A stretch of DNA of 27,213 nucleotides from Phallusia fumigata (Eukaryota; Chordata; Ascidiacea; Phlebobranchia; Ascidiidae), in the NCBI GenBank assembly GCA_008931825.1, contig QXVZ01020598.1:1-27213 (forward strand), read 5' to 3'. Positions 9,375 through 21,600 of this stretch are shown here, one piece after another; positions within the stretch are counted from its first letter, which is position 1; every line of letters starts with the position of its first letter. Made by a program: the position numbers and the translations under genes. The notes under the pieces are model-generated. The model was not told the DNA's origin. It saw only the letters and a program-made list of their open reading frames with translations, and made no database searches.

Positions 9375-11679
9375 CTATGTAAACGACTTGTCGTAAACGA
9401 TTCCTTGTGATTTGGATTTAATGGCGTTCCTGCCTGCTGCTTCGAATCCACACCAGCTGATGTCTAGTATCTGAATGTTGTGTACACAACCAGCTAGCGC
9501 CGGAGCCACTTCATCTGTTAGTTGAATGTTCTGTGATAGGTCCAACTTTTGCATCTAAAATGGCAACAGTTATCGCAAAACTGCTGTTTCCTGTGTAAAT
9601 TTACCACAACAAATTGCTACATATAGTCTGTATTAGTAGTGCTTTCTCATATGTCAGACGTTTTCAGCGCCACTCGAATTGCCATATATTGCACCTAGTG
9701 TAAACACGCGTTGGAAAAAGTGCCGTTAGCTTTGGGGTATTAGTTATAGTGGGTTTCAACGGTTCAGCGAAAGCATGGTCTGAGTGTTGGGATTCGAACC
9801 CACGGCAGCAGCCTATCCGCGTCTGGTGCTGAATTAAGCCATGTATATTGGAACTGCAATCTTTACAACAGGATATTGTATAAAAACAGTCGTGCTTACA
9901 GGTTTCTGTATGACCCGAATTTTGCTGGAAATTGCGTTTAGTCCGTTATTTCCGATGTCACACTTTGCCAGTATAAGTTCTTCAATGTTGCCGACGCATT
10001 GAGCGAGGCAGTTTGCTCCTACGTCCCCGATCTTGTTCCATGACAGATCAAGCATTTTCAGCTAAAAAATTATGTCAATAAATTTTCAAACAGTAAAGAT
10101 TTTTTCTACAGCAGTTTCTTTATGCAAGCTGTATTGCATGAAAAGGAGTTGGCTCTAAAAACATTGATAAGAAAATCATTTATTGTGGACGCCAAACCAT
10201 CAAGATTATATGCGATAACATTCATTTTAGTTAACTAAACAAAGCTTTAATGAATCAAAGGCGTTAGAGATGCAAGTGTACTTACACAATTTTTTAATGG
10301 AAACGCACAACCACGTATGTACATGCGCGTCACGCAACACCGCTTGGACAAATACATTGATGACTTTTAAAATTCGGACTACGCTATAAAACTTTATTCG
10401 ATCACCAACAGTAACGGTCTCCAATAGTAATTCACTTACGGGGTTCCCCAATGTTTGTATTGTCTTGGTGAGCTGCTCGGCGCCAAGAACCCCGACTCCG
10501 CAGTCCCACAGCTCCAGTTCCTGGATGTTGCGAATGCAACGAGCAAGCCAAATACCTCCCAGATCTCCAAACTTGTTTCGCGAGAGGTTGAGATTTCTCA
10601 TCTACATAAATAAATTCATTGTCTAGGTGACTTTAATAAATAGTTCTGTTTATGTTTTGGGGCCCTGTGGGTGAACCGATGGGTCAATTGGGGCCAAAAC
10701 TTCAGATACTCGTCTATCATATGTGTAAATTTGAAGAAATTTAAACGACTTTCCTGACCAAACCTATGGTAAGATAATTTCCAAATAAAACCGCTTGGTC
10801 TACCAAGTCCGAGCAAAAAAGGTTTGAAAGATGTTTAACCTTTGTCATAAAGTAGGGGCTTTACAATGAATGTGTACTTGTTTGACAGAAAGCCTGGGTA
10901 AATACCCCCTGCTTACAGTTTCGAATTCTTATTTGCAGTTCCGGGGGCTTAATGTCCAAGAAGTTGGTGACCATAAGTTGGACCAACTGATCTCTCCTGG
11001 TCAGCGAGGGGTTCTTGGACCCAACAAGCAAACACGAATTAGATTTACATTGCGTTATGGGTTATATGCCTACAAAGCGGAATCACTGCGCTTTAATTAT
11101 TTCTCTTACGGGTGTTTCGAGGACTTGGATTTTTTCTGCCAGTTTCTTTACGCCTTCACTTCCGATTCCACATTCACAGATTTTCAGTTCTTGAATATTG
11201 TGGATGCAGGAAGCAAGCAAGCTAATTAGTTCCACGTCTCCGATTTCATTTCTTGACAGATTCAGAATTCTTAGCTATAAAGAATATGTGAAGGTGGTTT
11301 GCGCAAAAAAAGTGAAATGCCTACGATTCTTACAGGGAGTTGTAGTCCGTGTATCTTGCTGAGGAGTGCTTTAACACCATTTGCGCCAATCTCACAATCA
11401 CACAGCACCAAAACCTGTATGTTGTGTATGCAGTTGGCAAGAGATGTCGCTCCCAACTCTCCTATCCTGTTGAGCGACAGATTTATACTCTGAATCTGCA
11501 AAACAAACAACAAACTCGTATTAATTAGTCTGGCACAAAAAGCTGTGGCAAAAAGACATGGAGGTAATTAAGCACTTACGGGCCTGGATAAAAGGTTTAT
11601 CTTGTCAGCGAGGGATTTCATTCCGCTGCTTCCAATTTCACAGCCACGAAGTTCAATTTCTTGTACGTTGTGGAGACAG
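9375..11679 (-). CDS. Leucine-rich-repeat protein, ribonuclease-inhibitor type (3' part; NLR-like)
   Basis: Six exons in minus sense: 11679-11580 (5' end cut by an N), 11495-11334, 11274-11110, 10601-10440, 10061-9900 and 9554-9375 (stop TAG). About 309 residues. Each internal exon is 162-165 nt, starts and ends in phase 0 and encodes two LRRs of the pattern LxLSxNxIGDxGAxxLAxCxxNIQxLxLxxCxIGxxGxxxL, with the exon joint after a Pro. This is the ribonuclease-inhibitor subclass found in NLR immune receptors, RanGAP and related proteins. The modular exons suggest growth by exon duplication, and the copies differ enough to be old. The last exon has a degenerate second repeat and a short basic tail, so this is a true C-terminus. 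The horseshoe would bind a protein or RNA ligand. No NACHT or death-fold domain is in the window, so NLR identity is only inferred; the upstream part should lie beyond the N at 11680. Confidence 0.8.
9779..9842 (-). repeat. tRNA-derived element (SINE or tRNA pseudogene)
   Basis: Read on the minus strand, GGTTCGAATCC (9800-9790) is an exact RNA polymerase III B box. TGGCTTAATTC (9841-9831) is close to the A-box consensus at the right distance upstream. The T-arm can mostly pair, but the acceptor and anticodon stems are poor, so it is not a working tRNA as it stands. It lies in the last intron of the LRR gene, in the same orientation as the gene. No A-rich or repeat tail was identified. Confidence 0.55.
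10602..11109 (-). other. Longer intron of the LRR gene
   Basis: At 508 bp it is longer than the two introns upstream of it. It holds an opposite-strand open frame at 10870-11229 that runs into the next LRR exon. The frame includes a stretch reading QEVGDHKLDQLISPGQRG that looks protein-like but has no supporting start or known motif. The near-palindrome AGTTGGACCAACT lies at about 10975-10988. Possibly a decayed insertion. Confidence 0.4.
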
Positions 11680-11680
11680 N
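11680..11680. other. Single N inside an LRR exon: assembly join
   Basis: LRR coding sequence is recognisable up to 11679 on the minus strand and stops abruptly. On the other side the open frame continues by chance but loses the LRR pattern completely. By analogy with the N at 17791, where a join can be proved, I read this as a contig join and not an ambiguous base. Confidence 0.6.
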
Positions 11681-11804
11681 CCACCGGGTCGGGAGTATGT
11701 GGTGGTATTAGAGTGCTTAAGTTCGGTTGGTTGTCGTTTAGTCGTTGTCTTTTGACACATCGATAATAGGTGGTATTTTCCATAGTTGCTATTGTAGTTT
11801 GCAC
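11681..11804 (-). other. Open fragment next to the N, possible coding
   Basis: On the minus strand an ATG at about 11784 opens a hydrophilic frame starting MENTTYYRCVKRQRLNDNQP and becoming Pro/Thr-rich before the N. It is not LRR-like. It could be an exon of another gene or of a missing part of the LRR gene, or non-coding. The join across the N cannot be trusted. Confidence 0.2.
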
Positions 11805-13912
11805 AAGAAAACAAGTCTGAAATCAAAAAACATACATCGCAGAGGTTGATTATAATGTGTTGACAATTGGTGGATCGAGGTTGAATGCGCTGCAGCTACA
11901 TTTACTGCGACCTCAACATATATTCTCCACAACAATGAATTTAGCCAGTATGTGTGATACATAAATGTTCATGCTACATGCGTTATACAACTTAGCAGAA
12001 GGAATTTGTTAATCTAATACAAGCCTAGTACTAATGACACAGTTATCAAATTGAAACATTGTTGCGCGAGATCAATTTATGTGTGTAGCCACGAAACTAG
12101 TTATTCTGATTTTCTCAAATGAACAAAAACATCAAAACGACGCCAAATCTTTGCTTTAAAATTCCTCGCCTGTCAACACAATACCAATTACCAACACTTA
12201 ACGCTAAAAATTCCTTCAAATTGACACTGTACTACTCACATATCAAAACTAGTTACTTGACAGCACAGCACTCGTTCAAACAGTTACCTTGAATTCAGTT
12301 CCCTTCAGGTTGACACTGGGCTTCACGCAACGTTAAGTGGGAGAGCGTTCTATTCGCGTTTCCTTCTCAGTTCCTCTAAATATGCTCAGTGGACCGTTTG
12401 AAAACAACCAACCATACCTTTTTCTGTACTGAGTTTACGGTGCCTCAGATGTTGTTTATTCTGAGGACTAAGCCAACAGCATTAAGTGGGGTGTCGTTGT
12501 CAATTCCAAAGAGTTTCAGTTAAATTAAGAATTAAACCCGTATCGCCCGTTAAATCTATACCTTCTTACAGGAACCGGCCCAACAAGCGACATACGGGCA
12601 ACGCAGATAAGATGTAAAACGCCTCAAATCGATAGTCAAAATAAACAACGGAAATAATACATTGAATCCTACCCCATAAAAATCTAAAACAGACGATTAG
12701 GAAATCTATAGCTTTTAAGCTTTATGTTTCAAAGAGATATTAATCCGATAGAAGCCAGTACTAGTTGCTTGGCCGATTTACAACGGTTCACTCTTTTCGA
12801 AACGTAAAAAGCATTGCGTTAACAAAAGCCACTTTCACGTTCAGGTCCTCTACGCACCATTGTCCTTATCCGCAAAATGCCGAATTCTTGGCCGCCTTCA
12901 CCATAACCCTGTCACGTGTTTGCAGGATATAGGCACCATCCTACATCACTTGAAACAAAATTCTATCGCTCCAGCAAGGAATGCTCTGAACTCAAGTATC
13001 TCTGATAAACTATAAAAGCCACAATTAGTCAAACGCATCAGATGCAAAGGCAATGTCAAGTGCATTTTAGCACAGTATCTTAGCGCAACACATTGTAAAA
13101 CCATTTCATATTAACGTACTTCACTTCTGAAGCTTTAAATATGCTTATAGTGACCCTTTATTGCACGTTTTCATTTTATTGATTTTGCCTCTTTACCGCT
13201 AAACATCTTCAGATATAAACCTGGAGAACAATTAGTTGTGTTTACTTTGCATTTGTTTACACTTTCATCACTGGAATTTACATTTTCTCACGAATTGCAA
13301 GTTTGCAACCATACACACAACAAACAGAAGGTATTTTACTAACCTTTGCGCTTTGAAAAAAGAAAGAAAACCACAACAGGGTAAAAATCCACGAGTTTTT
13401 ATGGCCGCAACGTTTAACTTTCTTATCGACGACATATTATACACGCAGCCGCAAAACTATTGCTAAGTAAAGGTGACGCCACATGTAGCTTGCCGCTAAA
13501 AAGTAAGGTTTCCGGTAGGTGTCAGTGTTTTCGAATTTTAAACTAAAATGTTGTCCTGGTACCACTACTTTTTGTTCTATTAATAACCCATATCAATTGT
13601 TACAACTAAAACTAATTTTTTGCCTGGGCATGTTAACTGAAAAACGAAAATTAATAGAGCCATAAAACTTTGAGGTAAACTAGCCTACGTATATTAAATG
13701 TTACAGGCCACATTGCATAGAGTTTGCGTATAGCTGTTCTGAAACTTTTCCATGCAAAATTTTTCCTCCTCGTCTTTCAAACTTTACTTGCAGTTGCTTT
13801 ATTTTTAGCATTATGTGCAAGATATTACAATGACATGATACACTGTCGACTGATGTGATTTGTTTTATTCGTTTTATCGTTTATTAAAGTTTGTCTCATT
13901 TTTATCCTCGGT
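11805..13912. other. Intergenic region, no gene seen
   Basis: About 2.1 kb without convincing ORFs. A 76-codon plus-strand frame (13236-13466) ends RVFMAATFNFLIDDILYTQ but has no good splice context. A loosely repeated phrase, roughly CGTTAAGTGGGAGAGCGTT at 12330-12349 and GCATTAAGTGGGGTGTCGTT at about 12479-12499, hints at a decayed tandem copy. Confidence 0.4.
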
Positions 13913-13913
13913 A

Positions 13914-14146
13914 GGCGGAACAACGCCTGAATACGTTGTGGTCCCAATGTCTACTGCGAAATGTGCTTACCTCATTGCAGTCCCGTTGCGCCATGCTTTT
14001 TATTGAATTTTTGTTTGAAAATATTGACTCAACCCATCGGGTTTCACTGGATCATACCAACGCCGCAAAATTTTCTTGCTTATAGGGAAACACCGAGAGA
14101 GGATTTAAAACCCATAACCGTGGGAGCACAAGGCATTCGGCCTTAG
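13914..14146 (+). other. Weak coding candidates, frame undecided
   Basis: After a possible acceptor (CCTCGGTAG, 13905-13913) the plus strand reads GGTTPEYVVVPMSTAKCAYL before a stop at about 14007. A second good acceptor (TACCTCATTGCAG) inside it opens a different frame (AMLFIEFLFENIDSTHRVSL), and a third frame stays open to 14146. At most one can be right. I recognise none of them. Recorded because the density of protein-like reading is above the surroundings. Confidence 0.2.
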
Positions 14147-14325
14147 GTTCTTGTAAAGGTTTTTGTGGTATTGTAATTATTGATTTTAAACGCGACCCAT
14201 CTTTTGTGGTGGTACTTTGCTGAAGTAATTTGTTATCATCGATATCCGAGAACGCAGAAAGGCTACAAGCAAAGAATACTGTAACTGTGTAGTGTCCTTT
14301 GCTACAAGAACTCCCTATCCTGCAG

Positions 14326-14519
14326 ACGATTATATATTTTCACGCTGTTTCGGACAAAATGTAAACTATAGAAAATGTATGTTATTTTACGCTTCGTCGC
14401 ACATGGCTGGAAGGCGTAGAGCTTGGTTTCTAAATGTTGTAGCAAGGTTTGTCAGAGTCAGAAACAAGGAATGGAGAAAAGCGGTTGTCGATGCATTAAA
14501 CGCTAAAAGCTCAGCGTGA
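14326..14519 (+). CDS. Candidate terminal exon of an unknown gene
   Basis: A pyrimidine-rich acceptor (CTCCCTATCCTGCAG) precedes 64 open codons to a TGA at 14517-14519. The product is basic, with a middle reading HMAGRRRAWFLNVVARFVRV and an end reading KEWRKAVVDALNAKSSA, consistent with an amphipathic helix. No ATG-led full gene and no matching upstream exon were found. An internal ATG at about 14403 could start a 38-residue peptide. No family recognised. Confidence 0.3.
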
Positions 14520-15674
14520 TTTATGTACGAAATATTCTCCGTGTGAGTAATTGTTTTTTATAACGCACAGATATATATAATATATTTGTGTGAAAACTCG
14601 TTCTCATTGTTCGACAGCTGAAACAACAGGACACTATGTGTCAGGTTTTTTCTTGTTTCAACGAAATTGAACCCAATCAAATTCAACCAGGCAAGGGCAT
14701 TATTTTTTTGAGTCAGGTAAGGGCAGTGTTTTTTGTTTTTTGATACCAGCAAGAAAAATATTAATGTTTATGTTTGTTTTATGTGTATTTTTTTGTCCAG
14801 TTCCTTTTTTAGTGGGTTGTATGGCTTATTTTCGTGAATAAGCTGGTGCACAAAATTCTGGTGGCACTAAACACAGCAGCACCTCTACACTAGTACAGCA
14901 TGCCAGCATAGGACTTGGGTGGTCACAATACCTACATTTCTACAGCAGTACTTGGACATTTGGATTTTTGATTAACCAAGTTGTATTTAAAACTTTTTCA
15001 CTGACTATGGAAAAAATGGTAGCTACAGGTGATCAACAACATTGTAACATAAATTAAATTCTCGAACATAATATATTAAAGACTTAAACCTATCTAAAGC
15101 CTATAACCATAATAGTTCTAACTGTAAAAATAGTGTTGAATAAAAGGTTTGGGGTACCGTGCTGTATGCAGTCCCATGTAATGTTTAGTGTCAGTGCCTG
15201 AAATTAGGCAGTGTTGTGCTTACACATGTACAAACATCTCAAATCAAAAGATGTTTTTGTATCATTTTTTCCTGAAACAGTGAAAACCAGTCAAACAAGA
15301 GCTGTTTCTTTTTTCTGCACAGGCTTTGTTGATTTTTAAACCTTATCTAGATTAGCTAAATTTGACTGACAACTTTATTGTGCACATTAGTTTCCAAAAA
15401 GTGCAAATCTTAGAACATTTGCAATAAGTGCTGGTGCATAACATGAATTTTAAAAATACTGCTGAGTCAGGATAACTAATTTCAGTGGTTAGCACATTGT
15501 TGTGTTATTATCAGTTCCCTGTTCAGTTAGTATATATATTATACAAATAACAGAGTTTGAGCAATGTATTCATGTTAAGTTATTACTTTTCTAGATTTTG
15601 TGATTTAGCAGAAACAAAATAATTTTTTTAAACTGAGCTATTCATCTGCATGGATTTATTTCACTGTTGACAAA
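14520..15674. other. Upstream flank of DENND4
   Basis: AT-rich intergenic DNA that should contain the promoter and 5' UTR of DENND4. TATATATATTATA at about 15530-15541 could be TATA-like. Candidate splice acceptors such as TTTCTAG near 15594 could receive a spliced leader, as many ascidian transcripts do. None is decisive. A minus-strand 64-codon ORF at 14558-14752 has no motif. Confidence 0.4.
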
Positions 15675-18600
15675 ATGTCTGAGGAATACCCCAAAATCGC
15701 TGATTATTTTGTTGTTGCTGGATTAACCGAGAATTCGAAACCGTTAGAAGAAGATTTAGCATTTCCAAATGCGAAGCACAAGCTTAGTGACCAAAGAAAA
15801 GATCCTATAACTGACATTTCAGTTATTGACAGGTGATTATTCCAGTGTTTTGTGCAAGGGGTGCTGTGGTATGAACCATGCTGTAACAGTTGTTTGTTCG
15901 GTTTATTGTTTTGTAATAACAGCTAAACCTATTTGGCCCAATTTAGTATAGGACCAAGAGTAGAATCAAGTTTCTTCCTAAATGGAAAATATGTTCTTAT
16001 TTACCTCCAATGTAAATTTGACACTACTGGATGTTCCCAACGGTGTAAATTGCCACAAAAAGCTGTCAAGGTGTTAACATGCATGATTTCCATGCTAACA
16101 TTGGTAAGCCATTTACCAGGCTTTACAAAATTTATGGCAAAAACCTAAAAATGCACAGTCACTCCTTGTAATTGGCATGCAAGTTTATGTCAAGTACAGC
16201 CACCGAAGCACATTTGTACAGTGAAACAAGTTTTTCACCCTATAATGCACACTTTGTATGCAGGACACTAGAGGAAACTTGTCCACAAGGTTTTACTTGC
16301 ATTGAGCAAACACCGACTGGCCTCTTTGCTGATTTGAACCACGGAAGCCTGACAGCTCATAACCTGTTGCTATGTTACCGAAGAGGCAAAGATAAGCCCC
16401 CTCTTATTGATCTTGGGTAAGAGTACCACATAATATCCATCTTTACATATTTTACACCATGTAATATGTGATTGATTCTGTTCTGTGCAATGTCACTGTG
16501 GTGTGACAACATCCTATCCAATTTTCTTTTGGTTGAAATTTAATCACATTAAATAATTTAAGTTTTCAAAAAACTAACACCAATAAAACCAATAACTGTG
16601 ACATTAAATCAACTTACAGTTTTTTATTTTAAAAAGGATTATTTTGGTTAAAAAATTTTATTGAATATTATCTGATTATCTTAGCCTTGTCTGTGAAATT
16701 TTTTGCCGTAGAATTGCCATGCTCATTAGGTGTCAATTTTTTTTTAAATAGAGTATTCTATGAGGGTTTAGAGACTGTTCGACCTGGGATCGAAATTTTG
16801 GAAACTACTCCGGCAGGAAAATCTGCTAATGTCAACAACAAAAGTGGTATGTCCTTCTTTGCTAATATCATAACCTACCCTGACAGATATTTTTGCAGAT
16901 TATTAGATTAATATTAGAGCTTTTGGACATTTTATTCTACGGACATGTCATACCGTTAAAAAAATTTGTTTTTACTTGACAGTTTGAACAAAATGCGGTT
17001 GACAAAAATCTTAGTTGCATTTGAGACATGCACATATTTGCTACCGCTGCAACAAAAGTGGGCATTTGCGGTGGTGATGTAATGCTTGTCGCAAAAACTT
17101 CATTGGCTTCCTGTATGATTGTTTTGCTAACCAAAACAGTGCTGGGATTGGACATATATACAAGTCTCTGGCAGTTCTGTGGCACAAACGTGCAGCATTT
17201 TAACAATTTAAAGCTGTTAATGATACACTGAGCTATTATCGTGGCCCAATTTCTGTTTGCCCTCAGGCAGCTATGCTTGAGTAGCTTGACATAAGACACA
17301 CTAACTCTTAAACTTCACACAAAGTGTGAGCCATTTGCTCTATGTGGGTGGGATGTATTTAATGGCCGACTCATTACAGAACCCCACTTGTTGCCCGCTT
17401 GAATAAAAACTGTTTTTCCTTTGGTGGGATTTCCTCATCAATGTAAACGGAAAATCTGTAAAAAACAGATCTTTTGTTTGGAAATAAATTTGTCTGCATG
17501 TCAAACTTGTTTATGTATACCTTACAAAACATATTCAAGCATGTAATATACATAACACAATTGTACAAAACAAACACATATATAAGTAAAAAAAAAGAAG
17601 TTAACATGTTGCAATACTTTGCTACATCAGCTTGTTATGAACTAAAGCAGTATTGTTCTAGTTGAAACTTGTGATTTTCAGGCATGGGTAGCCATCCAAT
17701 CTATTTGACCTATCGTCGAGCAAAAGAATCGGCACCACAAAATGCTTTAGTTGTCACTGATATATGCATCATCATCACCAACAAAGGAGANACTGTGACA
17801 TTAAATCAAATTACAGGTTTTTATTTTAAAAAGGATTATTTTGGTTAAAAACTTTCATTGATTATTATCTGATAGTCTCAGCCTTGTCTGTTAAAGTTAT
17901 TGCCGTAGAATTGCCATGCTGATTAGATGTCAATCTTTTTTTAAATAGAGTATTCTATGAGGGTTTAGAGACTGTTCGACCTGGAATCGAAATTTTGGAA
18001 ACTACTCCGGCAGGAAAATCTGCTAATGTCAACAACAAAAGTGGTATGTCCTTCTTGTGCTAATATCATAACCTACCCTGACAGATATTTTTGCAGATTA
18101 TGAGATTAATATTAGAACTTTTGGACATTTTATTCTGCGGACATGTCATACCATTGTACTTGACAGTTTGAACAAAATGCGGTTGACAAAAATCTTAATT
18201 GCATTTGAGACATGCACATATTTGCTACCGCTGCAACAAAAGTGGGCATTTGTGGTGGTGATGTAATGCTTGTCGCAAAAACTTCACTGGCTTCCTGTAT
18301 GATTGTTTTGTAAACCAAAACAGTGCTGGGATTGGACTTATATACACAAGCTTCTGGCAGCTCTGTGGTACAAACCTGCAGTATTTTAACAATTTAAAGC
18401 TGTTAATGATACACTGAGCTATTATCGTGGCCCAATTTCTGTTTGCCCTCAGGCAGTTATGCTTGAGTAGCTTGACATAAGACACACTAGCTCGTAAACT
18501 TCACACAAAGTGTGAGACATTTGCTCTATGTGGGTGGGATGTATGTAATGGCCGTCTAATTATAGAACCCCTCATGTTGTCCGCTTGTTTTTCCTTTGAT

Positions 18601-21600
18601 GGGTTTTCCTCATCAATGTAAACAGAAAATCTGTAAAAAACAGATCTTTTGTTTGGAAATAAATTTGTCTACATGTCAAACTTGTTTATGTATACCTTAC
18701 AATACAAACATATATATATATATGAGTACAAAAAACGAAGTTAACATGTTTCAATACTTTGCTACATCAGCTTGTTATGAACTAAAGCAGTATTGTTTAT
18801 GGTTGAAACTTGTTTGTGATTTTCAGGCATGGGTAGCCATCCGATCTATTTGACCTATCGTCGAGCAAAGGAATCAGCACCACAAAATGCTTTAGTTGTC
18901 ACCGATATATGCATCATCATCACCAACAAAGGAGAAAAGGCCCCATATGCATTCTGCCAGATTCCTAAGAACCTAAACAAGGGCCTGGTATGTGAGATTT
19001 TTTAGTAAAACGTATATGTATGTAAATTTTTTTAATGTATATGTATGTAAATTTGTTTTTCGGAAATGTATGCTAAAAATTTTAAACGTTTATTTTAGTA
19101 ACATGAAAATAACAATTAAGGTGAGGTTTTCATGTATGGTACTTTCTGGAAAAAAATGAAATATTTTTCAAGTGATGCATCACCTATTTTATGTTGAATT
19201 AAAAATCTGTGACAGCTTTTTCTTAATTTAGATCGGCTCTAGTGTTCATTTGTGCTACAAAAAGTCCATGAGACAGGTCGACTCGTTGCCATTTAAAGCT
19301 GGTAAGTTTAGCCCGACGGCAATTAAAATCCCCAGACAGATGCCCATTACGTAAGATTTCTTCAACCTGCTTCCATAGGATCATTCATGCAGTATTTATG
19401 GCCGTGTTGCCATACAAAGTTGTGCCCCTTATGTACTTGTTAATTTCGAGCACTGTCTGTTGGGCCTCATCAATAATGCATTGACATAAATGAGAAGCTT
19501 GCCACTATCTGCCGATAAACTGCTACTGCCTGAAGCACCCATGCTGTGCTTACTTGTGAGAGCATTTTATCCTCTGGCTCTTTGGCTTAGTTTCTGATAA
19601 AAAATTTGAAACAAGCACCTTCGAATTGTGCAGGATTCCTAAGAACACTCTTAACAAATTCTTCGTTTTGTACAATTTATATATTGTTTATGTTTTTTTA
19701 TTGAATCGTATCACATGCACATCTAAAATGATTGGTTTGTTAAATCTGTAACTGTACCATTCAATAGTACATTTTGCCCGTGTAAGTCCAGAAAAATATT
19801 GATCTTTAGAAGAACATGTCACATGCTTTGAAAGGGCTGTGGACGTTTCTGACCAAAAATAGAAGGATTTAATGCATTAAATGAGGCCTGTTGTATTGGG
19901 ATAAAACAACAAATTATTTGCTACAACCTTTTGTTGTTGTTTATGAACTTAATTTTTTACCTTTGTTTTCATAGGTTTTATGGGGAGATATCCTGCTGAA
20001 GACACCGGTTCCTTTCCATTGCCTGCCACTGTACCTCTGTTCTGTCTCCCCATGGGTGCAACCATTGAGTGCTGGTCAAGTAAAACTCGACATCCCTTGC
20101 CAACTTTTTCATCTTTTGTTTTAACAACTGAAACATCAGAAAAGGTGAGATTGACGGCTTAACCATCGTTGATAGGAATGTATGCTGTATTTGCATCATC
20201 CTTTGCTACAATTAAGCCTTTGGCATTTTCGTACATAAAATTTGCATGAATTGCATTGTGCAAAACTTAGACAAACACTGCAGTACCAAGCTAATCACTT
20301 CTAGCAATGCACTTAATAGGACAAAACCTGAAAATACTGCTGTTATCAAATTACCAGGCAAATTTGTAGTCACACCATTGTTTAAAGGCCAACAAAATTA
20401 AAGGCCAAAAGTGCATCTCTTTTTGTTTTGTATGTTGCATTTAACTTTAAACACATTGTGTTGAAGTCCATTACATGTTCCCTGTAACTCATGTATATTG
20501 CATTTCTTGTGTTTTGTAGGTCTTCGGTGCTGTTGTTTCCTTTTACGAAAGCTATCCGGAAGAGAAGCTCACAGACGAGCAGCGTTACAAATTGGGTCTC
20601 CTCAGGGGCGACGGACAAAGGTCACGGACTGTCAAAACTGTACACACCAACAAAGCTATATGTCTGCTATCACGTTGGCCCATGTTCTCTGCCTTTAGGG
20701 ACGTCCTCATGTATTTATATCGGCTTACAGTCTCCCCAATCGCTCATCCTATTCCAGTGGAACGGTAAGTAGATGATTGCTTAAATATTTTACTCTATTT
20801 TGTCTAGAACTGTGATGTTGTGAGCCTTAGTAAACTAATGGTGGAATATGTGGTTTGTATATAATCGTTTTTTTTTTTGGAGTTATATGTAACAAAAATA
20901 TAAATTTTGGTACATATGTATATCTGAAACCTAAATTGCTTTACCCAGATAAAAGTTGTTTTTAATTCAATTTGTGTTCCCCAAATGAAGTGTCATGTGA
21001 TTTTCCATGCAGACACATTGCTCATTTCATGCACAACGTACCTTTTCCGACATCCCAGCGTCCAAGAGTCCAGTATCAGGTGACCCCTTAAGTCATGTGT
21101 TGTTAATTGTTTTTTTGGGAAATTTGTTGTTACCCAATGAGTTTAGGCAAATGAATTTCAACAATTTTGAACAAGGTTATGTCAAAATCTAATGACACTT
21201 ATTTTGGTAATATGTATGAAAACAAATGAAAACAAAAAAGATTTCATTCAGAATTTACAAGCTGCAATAATGTTTTTACATTGCTCTGGGTAATACTAGT
21301 TAAACACCTTAAACACCATACTTATGGTTTAAAAGGTGTAAACCTGGTAAATATAATTGTTGTTTTACTTTTTTGTCACACCAACCGCTTGTAACCTTTC
21401 CCCCTTGTGCTCTGCGCATCAGAAAGTCAACAGTGTGATTTACTTTGTAGGCAGTGTAAATCTGCTTTAAGTGTGCAAAATGACAGTAAACATGTCAATT
21501 ATGCTTTAACTGTTATTGTTGTGCTGTGTTTTATGGGTTTACAACTCATTGAATTTGCCACGAAAAAGGCAATTGTTGGCCAAGCACTCATCAATGTTTT

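Larger units (their letters stand above)
16595..18935 (+). repeat. 1.2-kb tandem duplication across DENND4 exons 3-4 (likely two haplotypes)
   Basis: Copy 1 is 16595-17790 and copy 2 is 17792-18935, separated by one N. Both contain intron-2 sequence, exon 3, intron 3 and the start of exon 4. Introns differ by many substitutions and small indels. In the exons I count five differences, all synonymous (for example GGG/GGA in exon 3 and CCA/CCG in exon 4). Copy 1 of exon 4 stops at the N mid-exon without a donor, then intron-2 sequence restarts, so a real transcript could not use both. Two alleles placed in series is the simplest reading. Confidence 0.9.

Noticed and set aside
9440-9450. Second TTCGAATCC motif resembling a pol III B box
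   Set aside because: It lies in the terminal LRR exon and is explained by the coding sequence; no A box lies at the right distance.
18130-18485. Minus-strand ORFs in the second copy of DENND4 intron 3
   Set aside because: They are frameshifted relics of the same stretch that is open in the first copy; the frame is not preserved between the two haplotypes.
16595-18935. True tandem exon duplication in DENND4
   Set aside because: The first copy of exon 4 is cut at an N without a splice donor, and exon differences are only synonymous, which fits two alleles better.
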